From: Methanomicrobia archaeon
GTDB lineage: Archaea > Halobacteriota > Syntropharchaeia > Alkanophagales > Methanospirareceae
Direction: 5' to 3'
DNA: 8,923 nt
Assembly (NCBI GenBank): GCA_016928455.1
Contig: JAFGKP010000037.1
Coordinates: 1-8,923 of the forward strand
Shown here: piece after piece, positions 1-6,273 of the stretch
Layout: each line of letters opens with the position of its first letter
How positions within the stretch are numbered: the stretch's first letter is position 1
The notes under the pieces: generated by a model
What the model saw: only the letters and a program-made list of their open reading frames with translations
Databases searched by the model: none
What the model was told of the DNA's origin: nothing
Position numbers and translations under genes: made by a program

Positions 1-1392
1 GTCTGGAACGAATTGGACGGCTGGATCCTCGGGCGCGTCGTTTCTATCCTCGATATCGAGGAAAAGACCGCGACGGTCGAGATCATCGGCTATAAAGATG
101 ATCGTGGGTTCCTCATGCAGCCTAAAAGCACGCTCCCGCGGGAGTCAAAGGTCTTTAAGGCTGACCAGACCTTTGTCATGGACACCCTCGGGCTCAGAAC
201 CAACGGCATTCATATCGGCACGCTCGATGGCCGTAACATCCCGGTCTATCTAAAGAAGGATGAGCTCATTCAGAAGCACTGCAGCATCCTCGCCAAGACG
301 GGCGGGGGCAAATCCTACACCGCGGGCGTCATTATTGAGGAGCTCCTCGACAAGAATGTACCCCTGCTCATCATCGACCCGCACGGCGAATACCTCTCAC
401 TCAAGTTCGAGAATCAGAACGAGGACGAGCGGAAACAAATGGAGAAATTCGGGATCGCGCCCAAGGGCTACGATTCGCAGGTTGTCATTTACACCCCTGC
501 TAACTTCTCCGTTAATCCCGCCGCGAATAAGCTCTTCCGCATCGATGGGATCAATTTGAGCGTCAACGAGCTCTATGACTTCTTTCCCCTCTCTGACGCG
601 CAATTGGGCGTGCTTTACCAGTGTATCAACGATATCAAAACGCGAAAGGAGTTCTACACCGTCGATGAAATCATCAGCGGAGTCGCTGAGAGTAAAAGCA
701 CTTCGAGATGGAAGATCATTCATTTCCTCGAGCGTATCCGGGACACCGGAATCCTCTCCGATAGTCCCACACGGATCGAGGAGCTCGTTAAGACCGGACA
801 GGCCTCAATCATCGATATGAAGGGCGCAGATCCGAAATTACAGCAGTTGATCGTCTATCGGCTCTGTAAGGAGGTTTTTGAGGGTCGGAAGATGGATAAA
901 ATCCCGCCCTTCGTGCTCGTGATCGAAGAGGCGCATAACTTTTGCCCCGAGCGCGGCTTTGGACAGGCAATCAGCTCCCATATTCTGCGCACGATCGCGT
1001 CCGAAGGCCGGAAATTCGGGCTCGGATTGCTCGTTATCTCGCAACGACCTGCACGCATAGATAAGAACGTCATTTCGCAATGCAATACCCAGATCATCCT
1101 GAAAGTAACAAACCCCAATGATATCAAGGCGCTGAGCCGCGGCCTGGAGTTCATGAGCTTCGAGATCGAGGAGGAGATCAAGCGGATACCGCAGGGCGTT
1201 GCCTTGCTCTCCAGTCCAAGCATCGAGATGCCTATTATGGTTGACGTGCGTGTGCGCAAGAGCGAGCATGGTGGTCGGGCTGCAGAAACACGAGCTACAC
1301 CGCAACAGCGCCCCGCGTTCAAATCAGACGAAGTGGATCTCGAAGAAGATGACCGGCGGAAGAGCGTGCTTTCGCGCTTGCTCTTCGAGTAG
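1..1392 (+). CDS. HerA-like DNA-translocating ATPase (DUF87/HerA family), 5'-truncated by the window edge
   Basis: Hexameric FtsK/HerA-class ATPase. Known archaeal HerA proteins work with the nuclease NurA, and with Mre11-Rad50, in DNA end resection. The frame is open to base 1 (V-W-N-E precede the TTG at 13), so the gene begins outside the window; residue numbers here count from that TTG. Residues 1-85 look like the C-terminal part of the N-terminal HAS beta-barrel. The Walker A loop is AKTGGGKS at 94-101 (Ala in place of the usual first Gly). Walker B is FVLVIEE at 300-306, followed by AHN. The sensor-like ISQRPARI is at 342-349. The C-terminal tail is charged. HerA proteins usually have more residues before Walker A, so perhaps 40-60 are missing, an estimate from memory. 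NurA, Mre11 and Rad50 are not visible, but could lie upstream. The family is certain; the resection role is inferred. Confidence 0.93.
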   Translation, partial: VWNELDGWILGRVVSILDIEEKTATVEIIGYKDDRGFLMQPKSTLPRESKVFKADQTFVMDTLGLRTNGIHIGTLDGRNIPVYLKKDELIQKHCSILAKTGGGKSYTAGVIIEELLDKNVPLLIIDPHGEYLSLKFENQNEDERKQMEKFGIAPKGYDSQVVIYTPANFSVNPAANKLFRIDGINLSVNELYDFFPLSDAQLGVLYQCINDIKTRKEFYTVDEIISGVAESKSTSRWKIIHFLERIRDTGILSDSPTRIEELVKTGQASIIDMKGADPKLQQLIVYRLCKEVFEGRKMDKIPPFVLVIEEAHNFCPERGFGQAISSHILRTIASEGRKFGLGLLVISQRPARIDKNVISQCNTQIILKVTNPNDIKALSRGLEFMSFEIEEEIKRIPQGVALLSSPSIEMPIMVDVRVRKSEHGGRAAETRATPQQRPAFKSDEVDLEEDDRRKSVLSRLLFE

Positions 1393-1440
1393 TATTCGTA
1401 CGTCGCGTGGTTCACGATTTTTGCAGTACACTTTCCTGAA

Positions 1441-1448
1441 ATTATAAG
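1441..1448 (+). promoter_or_regulatory. TATA box for aspS
   Basis: ATTATAAG, preceded by the purine-rich stretch TGAA that could serve as a BRE, lies about 25-32 bases before the aspS ATG. Archaeal transcription usually starts about 25 bases downstream of the TATA box, which would put the start within a few bases of the ATG. No convincing Shine-Dalgarno sequence precedes the ATG, so the mRNA is probably leaderless. A T5 run at 1418-1422 could help end transcription of the upstream ATPase gene. Confidence 0.6.
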
Positions 1449-1472
1449 TGTGGCTGTCGTAATGTAGAGATC

Positions 1473-2774
1473 ATGAAGTTATCAGTCACGGATCGGAAAT
1501 ATTCAACAGAGCTGAGCGCAGCGAATGATAGCGAACGCGTGAATATCGCGGGCTGGGTGCATGAGAAGCGCGACCTTGGCGGGCTCTTCTTCCTTATCAT
1601 CCGTGACCGTGAAGGCTATGTCCAGGTGACCTTTCATAAGCGCACCGTGGGCAAGGAGCTCTTCGAGCAGGGCCGGAAAATTCCGCGCGAGTCGGTCGTC
1701 TCCATCAAGGGTATCATCAGGGCCGAGCCGAAGGCACCAAACGGCTACGAGCTCATTCCTGATCACCTGGACGTTCTGAGCGTGGCTTCACAGATCCTGC
1801 CGCTTGATACTACCGGCAAAGTGGGTGCCGAGCTGGATACGCGGCTCGACGCTCGCTTCATGGATGTGCGCACCGAACGAACGAAACACATTTTCATGAT
1901 CCGCAGCCGCATGCTTAAGACGGTCAGGAACTTCCTCATCGATCGCGGCTTCGTCGAGATTAATACTCCGAAGATCGTGAGTGCGGCAACCGAAGGTGGC
2001 ACCGCGCTCTTTCCCATCACCTACTTCGAGCGCGAGGCTTTCCTGAACCAGAGCCCGCAGCTCTACAAGCAGATGCTCATCGCCTCTGGTCTTGATGCGG
2101 TCTTCGAGATCGCGCCTATATTCCGTGCTGAGGAGCACGACACCACCAAGCACCTCAACGAAGCGACCTCAATCGATGTCGAGGTGGCCTTCGTCACTAT
2201 GGAGGACGTCATGCAGCTCTTAGAATCGCTCGTTGCACACGTATACGCAGAAATAGCGTCCTATCCGGGCTTAAAAAGCGTCGCGCTCGACTTTGAAGTC
2301 CCGCCAACGCCCTTCCGACGGATCACCTACGACCAGGCCATTGAGCTACTCGCAGCAGAGGGTACCGAGCTCGAATGGGGTGAAGATTTCAGCACAGCGC
2401 ATGAGCATATCCTCGGTAAAGCGATTGGCGAGCACTATTTCATCATCGACTGGCCCTGCACGATCAAACCCTTCTACGCACAGCCGATTGACGGGACGGA
2501 TCTCTGTGACGCCTTTGACCTGATGCATCCGCGCCTGGAGCTCTCATCAGGCTCGCAGCGTGTCCATTCCTACGAGTTGCTCAAGGAGCGAATCGAATCA
2601 AAAGGGCTCGCACCAGAGAGCTTCGAGTTCTATCTCAACGCGTTCCGGTTCGGTATGCCACCACATGCGGGCTGGGGTCTTGGCGTCGAGCGGCTGCTCA
2701 TGACCGTGCTCGGCCTGGAGAACGTGCGGGAAGCGGTACTCTTTCCTCGTGATCGGCGGCGGTTGGTGCCCTAG
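1473..2774 (+). CDS. aspS: Aspartyl-tRNA synthetase, archaeal type, probably non-discriminating (Asp/Asn)
   Basis: Class IIb synthetase that charges tRNA-Asp with aspartate in the cytoplasm. The 433 residues are a normal length for the archaeal/eukaryotic type, which lacks the bacterial GAD insertion. The N-terminal OB-fold anticodon domain covers about residues 15-110. Class II motif 1 ends at Pro166 (GFVEINTP, 159-166). Motif 2 is FEIAPIFRAEEHDT at 211-224 with Arg218. Motif 3 contains GLGVERLL near 402-409 with Arg407. In the OB-fold, His30 (GWVHE) and Pro89 (KAPNG) fall where published work on archaeal AspRS places the His/Pro pair of non-discriminating enzymes; discriminating ones have Trp/Lys. 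If so, it also makes Asp-tRNA-Asn, which an amidotransferase (GatCAB) would convert. Only the start at 1473 fits the N-terminal alignment and the TATA spacing. The gene ends 39 bp from the convergent U32 gene. Confidence 0.96.
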   Translation: MKLSVTDRKYSTELSAANDSERVNIAGWVHEKRDLGGLFFLIIRDREGYVQVTFHKRTVGKELFEQGRKIPRESVVSIKGIIRAEPKAPNGYELIPDHLDVLSVASQILPLDTTGKVGAELDTRLDARFMDVRTERTKHIFMIRSRMLKTVRNFLIDRGFVEINTPKIVSAATEGGTALFPITYFEREAFLNQSPQLYKQMLIASGLDAVFEIAPIFRAEEHDTTKHLNEATSIDVEVAFVTMEDVMQLLESLVAHVYAEIASYPGLKSVALDFEVPPTPFRRITYDQAIELLAAEGTELEWGEDFSTAHEHILGKAIGEHYFIIDWPCTIKPFYAQPIDGTDLCDAFDLMHPRLELSSGSQRVHSYELLKERIESKGLAPESFEFYLNAFRFGMPPHAGWGLGVERLLMTVLGLENVREAVLFPRDRRRLVP

Positions 2775-2813
2775 CTCGGCGTTTGAAAGAACGTGGCCTA
2801 AGTGTGGAATAGA

Positions 2814-4748
2814 TCATTGTACACCCCGACTGAAATGCCCGTGGGTGTGTTTCCGTCGCGTGGACTTCTTCACCAGTTTCCCGGCGAGCACGTCCTGATA
2901 CAGTCCGACGATCCTCCTGACGTTGCCATCCGTAAGATCAAGGAAGAATTTCGTGATTCCAACCTCGCAGAGCTGCTGAATGTCGTTGAAGAGCCCGATA
3001 GGAAGGCTGTTCAGGATCTGTGTGTACGTGAATTCACGCCGTACGGGAAAGACAAAGCCTCGCTCGTCTTCCAGTCGCTCACCGGGGAGCGGATACTTCG
3101 TCGTCATCAAAACCGGACGGCCATGCACGAGGACGGCGAAGTCTTTACTGCGAAATGCTGCCAGCTCGGCGAGCGTGAGCTCCGGAGAGACCACAGGTAC
3201 AGCCCCATAGCGGTGAACAAAGGCTACATCAAGATCATTGAATATGTTCGCACTATAATCGAGATAGATTCTTCGTACCGCTCCAGAGCGGTCGAGTGAA
3301 GGTAAGAGACCGAGATTGCCGAGAAGGATAGCTCGCGAGTCAGATTCCGCTATTCGACGCAGCGCATCTGCCGAATCGTCATCCGATAGAATCCGCGGGA
3401 TGTATGGTAGTGCAGCGCACTCAGCGAAATCGTCAGCGAAGATAGAGTAAAAGACGCTGGTCGCTCCGGCTTGTAACGCAGCTTCTCCATCGCTTCTTCC
3501 ATACACCTTCACCAAAAGCTCCAGGTCATTAGATTCGCGTGGGTTCAGCTCAGGTAGCGTCACCGGGCGCATTACGCGTGCTGGCGTAGCGATCTCCAGG
3601 TTCGAATGCAGCAGCGGTGCGAACAGCAGGGGTTCGGTTGCTGAGGTCTTGTAAATGATATCACCTGCTGCTGCGCGAATGAATAAGCGTATTGTGTCCC
3701 CCGTACCGGCTCGTGAGACCGACGTTCCATCGAGTTCTATCTCCTTGATCACCGCACCATCAATCCCTGCTTTCGTCCAGATGCCAACACCGTCGCCCAC
3801 GGCGAGCGGCTCGTGCAGCGTAATCGTTTTGTCCTCGGTAAGCACGCCGAGAAAGAGCCCGCGGTTCTTCGGTGTCTCCGGTGCGATGATGTCCGTGGCA
3901 TCGAAGAGATACCCCTCAGTGAAGTCTCGGTTGAACTCAAGCGCGAGCTCTTTGAGTTCCCGTTCGGGCACGCGGACCTTGCCGTTATAGTAAGAATCGA
4001 GAGCAAGCCGGTAGACGCGTGTGGCGAGCGCCGTGTACCGCGGGCTTCTGAGCCGACCTTCAATCTTGAATGAAGCAATACCAGCGGCGATGAGGTCTGG
4101 AATCCGCCGCACGAGGCAGAGGTCCTTGGTGCTTAACAGGTAACTACCGTTGTACTTCTTTCTGCACGGCTGTGCGCAGAGGCCCCGGTTACCGCTACGT
4201 CCGCCTAAAAAGCTGGAGAAGAGGCACTGACCGCTGTAGCTGAAGCAGAGCGCGCCGTGCACGAACACCTCTGTTTCCAGCTCGGTCTTCTTGATAAAAG
4301 CCCGCACCTGCGCAAGTGATAACTCCCGGGGCAGCGTTACGCGGTCTGCACCTGAGAGGAGGTCAGCATAGTACGAGTTGGAAACGCTGGCTTGTGTCGA
4401 AATATGGATCCTCAAATCCGGGAACGTATCTTTCAACAGAGGAGCAAACGAAAGGTGCTGGATGATAACGCCGTCGATGCCCCGAGAATAAGCTTCTGAA
4501 ACGTCGGCAAAGAACTCCTGAAGCTCGTCATTCTTTACCAGGATATTGAAGGTGAGGTAAACTTTCACACCATGCTCGTGCGCGTAACAGACAGCTTCAC
4601 GGAGCTCCCGCATCGTGAAGTTCTCTGCACGTCGCCGCGCGTTGAACGCACCCACACCGAAATAAACGGCATCAGCACCGTTCTCGACGGCGGCCTGAAG
4701 TGACCGCGGACCACCGACGGGTGCTAACAGTTCTACTCGGCTAGCCAT
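2814..4748 (-). CDS. U32 family protein, large RlhA-like form (putative RNA hydroxylase; annotated as peptidase/collagenase)
   Basis: The N-terminal half is a U32 TIM-barrel starting with VELLAPVGG. The family signature is EVFVHGALCFSYSGQC, ending in GLCAQPC. It supplies four cysteines, Cys168, Cys175, Cys191 and Cys195, matching the set that binds a [4Fe-4S] cluster in UbiU/UbiV. A middle segment (about 265-400) includes FNRDFTEGYLF and an NRGLFLG turn. A second barrel-like half follows, with HGRPVLMTTKYPL near the end. Total length (644 residues) and this layout resemble E. coli RlhA (23S rRNA C2501 hydroxylation) more than the shorter TrhP (tRNA U34). U32 proteins were long called peptidases, but the characterised members of these branches are prephenate-dependent RNA hydroxylases or ubiquinone hydroxylases. 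The exact target here is unknown. The ATG at 4748 puts the strand-1 motif at the usual distance. No strong Shine-Dalgarno sequence is seen. Confidence 0.9.
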   Translation of the reverse strand: MASRVELLAPVGGPRSLQAAVENGADAVYFGVGAFNARRRAENFTMRELREAVCYAHEHGVKVYLTFNILVKNDELQEFFADVSEAYSRGIDGVIIQHLSFAPLLKDTFPDLRIHISTQASVSNSYYADLLSGADRVTLPRELSLAQVRAFIKKTELETEVFVHGALCFSYSGQCLFSSFLGGRSGNRGLCAQPCRKKYNGSYLLSTKDLCLVRRIPDLIAAGIASFKIEGRLRSPRYTALATRVYRLALDSYYNGKVRVPERELKELALEFNRDFTEGYLFDATDIIAPETPKNRGLFLGVLTEDKTITLHEPLAVGDGVGIWTKAGIDGAVIKEIELDGTSVSRAGTGDTIRLFIRAAAGDIIYKTSATEPLLFAPLLHSNLEIATPARVMRPVTLPELNPRESNDLELLVKVYGRSDGEAALQAGATSVFYSIFADDFAECAALPYIPRILSDDDSADALRRIAESDSRAILLGNLGLLPSLDRSGAVRRIYLDYSANIFNDLDVAFVHRYGAVPVVSPELTLAELAAFRSKDFAVLVHGRPVLMTTKYPLPGERLEDERGFVFPVRREFTYTQILNSLPIGLFNDIQQLCEVGITKFFLDLTDGNVRRIVGLYQDVLAGKLVKKSTRRKHTHGHFSRGVQ

Positions 4749-4793
4749 TGCTTGATCTTATGCTCTCGTTCTACTAAGAAAGACCACTGTACC

Positions 4794-4809
4794 AAAAAGG
4801 TCGCTTTTT
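4794..4809. repeat. Inverted repeat in the divergent U32/DNPH1 gap
   Basis: AAAAAG (4794-4799), spacer GTCG, CTTTTT (4804-4809). This is a perfect 6-bp inverted repeat between two divergent genes. It could be a regulator-binding site or a hairpin. Nothing in the sequence shows which. Confidence 0.4.
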
Positions 4810-4829
4810 CTACCCTCTGTATGTTACGG

Positions 4830-4855
4830 CATGCAACCTGCATGCTCACTAGCAT
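4830..4855. repeat. Two overlapping inverted repeats upstream of the DNPH1-like gene
   Basis: CATGCA-ACC-TGCATG (4830-4844) is a perfect 6-bp inverted repeat. ATGCT-CACT-AGCAT (4842-4855) shares its left arm with the end of the first. They lie 42-67 bases upstream of the preferred ATG at 4897, a plausible place for an operator. They would be inside the coding region if the ATG at 4831 were used, which is one reason to prefer a later start. Confidence 0.45.
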
Positions 4856-4896
4856 TTTCCTTTTTCTGCTGCCGCATGTATCTCTTCGTACCGATC

Positions 4897-5316
4897 ATGT
4901 CCCGCGTTTTTTTCTCCTGCTCCATGCGCGGCGGGTACAGCAGAGTGAAACAAGCAGAATTACGGAAGATTCTCGCTATAATTGAGGAGCTGGGCCTAGA
5001 GCTCATCAGCCGTCATCAAACCCAGGCAAACTTTTTAGAGCGCGAGTCGCTGCTCACAGAGCAGCAGATTCACGATCGTGATTACCGCTGGCTCGAAGAA
5101 GCAGACCTTGTTGTAGCGGAAATAACGAACCCGAGCCTGGGCGTGGGCGCGGAAATCGCCGATGCTGTTCATCTCTCAATTCCCGTGCTGGCGGTATATA
5201 AACGTGAATACAATGACCAGATCTCCGCGTACATACGCGGTAAAGCGGGCGTAGTGTGCAGGGCATATTCGGACCACGGTGAGCTGAAAGAGATAATCCG
5301 GGAATTTTTACAGTAA
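4897..5316 (+). CDS. 2'-deoxynucleoside 5'-phosphate N-hydrolase, DNPH1/RCL type (nucleoside 2-deoxyribosyltransferase superfamily)
   Basis: Predicted to cleave the N-glycosidic bond of deoxynucleoside monophosphates, giving a free base and deoxyribose 5-phosphate. Human DNPH1 uses this to remove 5-hydroxymethyl-dUMP from the nucleotide pool. Numbered from 4897 (139 residues), the protein opens MSRVFFSCSMRGG, matching the family's phosphate loop. It then has IHDRD with Asp62, AEITNPSLGVGAE with Ser80 and Glu86, and ISAYIRG with Ser110. These fit rat RCL Asp69, Ser87, Glu93 and Ser117 with a constant offset of 7, so the whole catalytic set is present. Ser9 is the likely equivalent of Ser17. 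ATGs at 4831 and 4876 are in frame but would add a Cys- and Phe-rich tail unlike the family; 4897 is the usual family start. There is no clear Shine-Dalgarno sequence. The exact substrate is not shown by sequence. Confidence 0.85.
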   Translation: MSRVFFSCSMRGGYSRVKQAELRKILAIIEELGLELISRHQTQANFLERESLLTEQQIHDRDYRWLEEADLVVAEITNPSLGVGAEIADAVHLSIPVLAVYKREYNDQISAYIRGKAGVVCRAYSDHGELKEIIREFLQ

Positions 5317-5515
5317 AGGGCATAATAGTAAGATCAAAAGCTGTTTAGGCGCCTTTTCAATTCTTTTAATCCATTTCATTTTTCGTACATAAATGGTCGA
5401 TTACTTGAAATAGTAATGGGTTGGTGTCTGCTAAGTATGGCGAGTCTAAAACGGTAATTTCATTGTGAACAAATAAGCGAACGGCGTGGTGCGCATCGGC
5501 TAAATCCCGAAAATC
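5317..5515. other. AT-rich gap between convergent genes, with small inverted repeats
   Basis: This 199-bp stretch lies between the stop codons of the DNPH1-like gene (+) and the racemase gene (-). I find no convincing gene in it. It holds CCATTT (5371-5376) facing AAATGG (5391-5396), a 6-bp stem with a 14-base loop, and ATTACT-TGAAAT-AGTAAT (5400-5417). It also has T-tracts that probably end transcription of the + strand gene. No C/D-box snoRNA motifs or tRNA were recognised. Confidence 0.5.
5354..5383 (+). terminator. Probable T-tract terminator after the DNPH1-like gene
   Basis: Runs TTTT (5354-5357), TTTT (5364-5367) and TTTTT (5379-5383) lie 38-67 bases after the stop codon. Archaeal intrinsic termination usually needs U-rich tracts and no stable hairpin, so this cluster is a good candidate. 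Confidence 0.5.
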
Positions 5516-6208
5516 TCAGCGCAACAGCTCCCGCACGGTCGCCACGACCAGAATCTCAAAGCTATCCAGCAGTGGCACCGAGCTGTCCGATTGCTGGAGT
5601 ACTAACTCCAGGGCGGTACAGCCTAAAATGACCGCCTCCGCACCTTTCGACTGCAATGTCCGTATCACCTTCAGTAACGCTTGCTTGTTCTCTATAGACT
5701 TGTTACCGTCCAGGATCTGCTGAATGATCGCGGAGACCAGCTGCTGCTCGGTCATATCTGGCGTTACCACCTGTATCCCGTATCGCGCAAGCTCCTGCTC
5801 ATACAGCACATGCTTGACCGTTTCTGTCGTCGCTAGGACCCCCACGGTTCGGTAATCCGCGCGCGTGCATACGTCGGCCGTTTCTTCTACGATGCTCAGG
5901 ATTGGAAGATCAACACACTCGCGTAATTCCGGCATGAAGCAATGTACCGTATTACAGGGTATAGCGATAACCTCGACACCTGCGGCCTCCAGGCTCTGAA
6001 GCCCGCGAACCAAAAATGGCAGTATCTGCTCCTCGTTCCGGCCGCTTTCCACGATCTCACGTTCCAGATCGTAGGGCACCGGAACGCTGTACAGAATAAT
6101 GGGTGGGTACTGAGTACTGTTACGAGCACGCGCTCTCGCATTGATCTGCAGGTAAAACCGAGCAACCGTCTCAGGCCCCATAACACCCAGTATGCCCACC
6201 GTTCTCAT
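5516..6208 (-). CDS. Aspartate/glutamate racemase family protein (PLP-independent)
   Basis: Predicted to interconvert L- and D-aspartate (or a similar amino acid) by two-cysteine acid/base catalysis in the cytoplasm. The 230 residues open with GILGVMGPE, the family's start motif (usually GGMGP). The two catalytic cysteines sit in conserved settings: Cys85 in IPCNTVH and Cys197 in LGCTALEL. The gap to the stop codon of the upstream adenine deaminase gene is 65 bp on the same strand, so co-transcription is possible. Its own ribosome-binding site is strong. The racemase fold also includes hydantoin racemases and arylmalonate decarboxylases, but the paired Cys and GxMGP start favour the aspartate/glutamate group. 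Substrate choice cannot be read from sequence. Confidence 0.88.
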   Translation of the reverse strand: MRTVGILGVMGPETVARFYLQINARARARNSTQYPPIILYSVPVPYDLEREIVESGRNEEQILPFLVRGLQSLEAAGVEVIAIPCNTVHCFMPELRECVDLPILSIVEETADVCTRADYRTVGVLATTETVKHVLYEQELARYGIQVVTPDMTEQQLVSAIIQQILDGNKSIENKQALLKVIRTLQSKGAEAVILGCTALELVLQQSDSSVPLLDSFEILVVATVRELLR

Positions 6209-6212
6209 CGCG

Positions 6213-6230
6213 TCACCACACCTCCCTCCT
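6213..6230 (-). promoter_or_regulatory. Ribosome-binding site of the racemase gene
   Basis: On the - strand AGGAGGGAGG (6230-6221) and then GGTGA (6217-6213) precede the ATG at 6208. Both match parts of the archaeal anti-Shine-Dalgarno complement (GGAGGTGA). The GGTGA part is 4 bases from the ATG; the purine block is 12 bases away. This supports the ATG at 6208 as the start. Confidence 0.7.
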
Positions 6231-6242
6231 TCCCGATTCCTG

Positions 6243-6269
6243 ACCGCGGTAAAGAGTCTCCGCAGCGGT
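6243..6269 (-). repeat. Inverted repeat between the adenine deaminase and racemase genes
   Basis: ACCGC (6243-6247) faces GCGGT (6265-6269). The inner arm is also part of a perfect 8-bp palindrome, ACCGCGGT (6243-6250). In the mRNA this could form a small hairpin just after the adenine deaminase stop and ahead of the racemase ribosome-binding site. No T-run follows, so a terminator is unlikely. An mRNA processing or stability element is possible. Confidence 0.35.
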
Positions 6270-6273
6270 TAGA

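Noticed and set aside
838..1415. Open frames of 155 and 186 codons on the - strand.
   Set aside because: Both are shadows of the HerA ATPase, whose Walker B and sensor motifs fall in this stretch.
2802..3299. A 165-codon + strand open frame downstream of aspS.
   Set aside because: It lies antisense to the 3' end of the U32 gene and has no recognisable motif. The U32 reading continues with conserved C-terminal sequence here.
5317..5515. C/D-box guide RNA in the AT-rich gap.
   Set aside because: No RTGATGA C box paired with a CTGA D box at suitable spacing was found on either strand.
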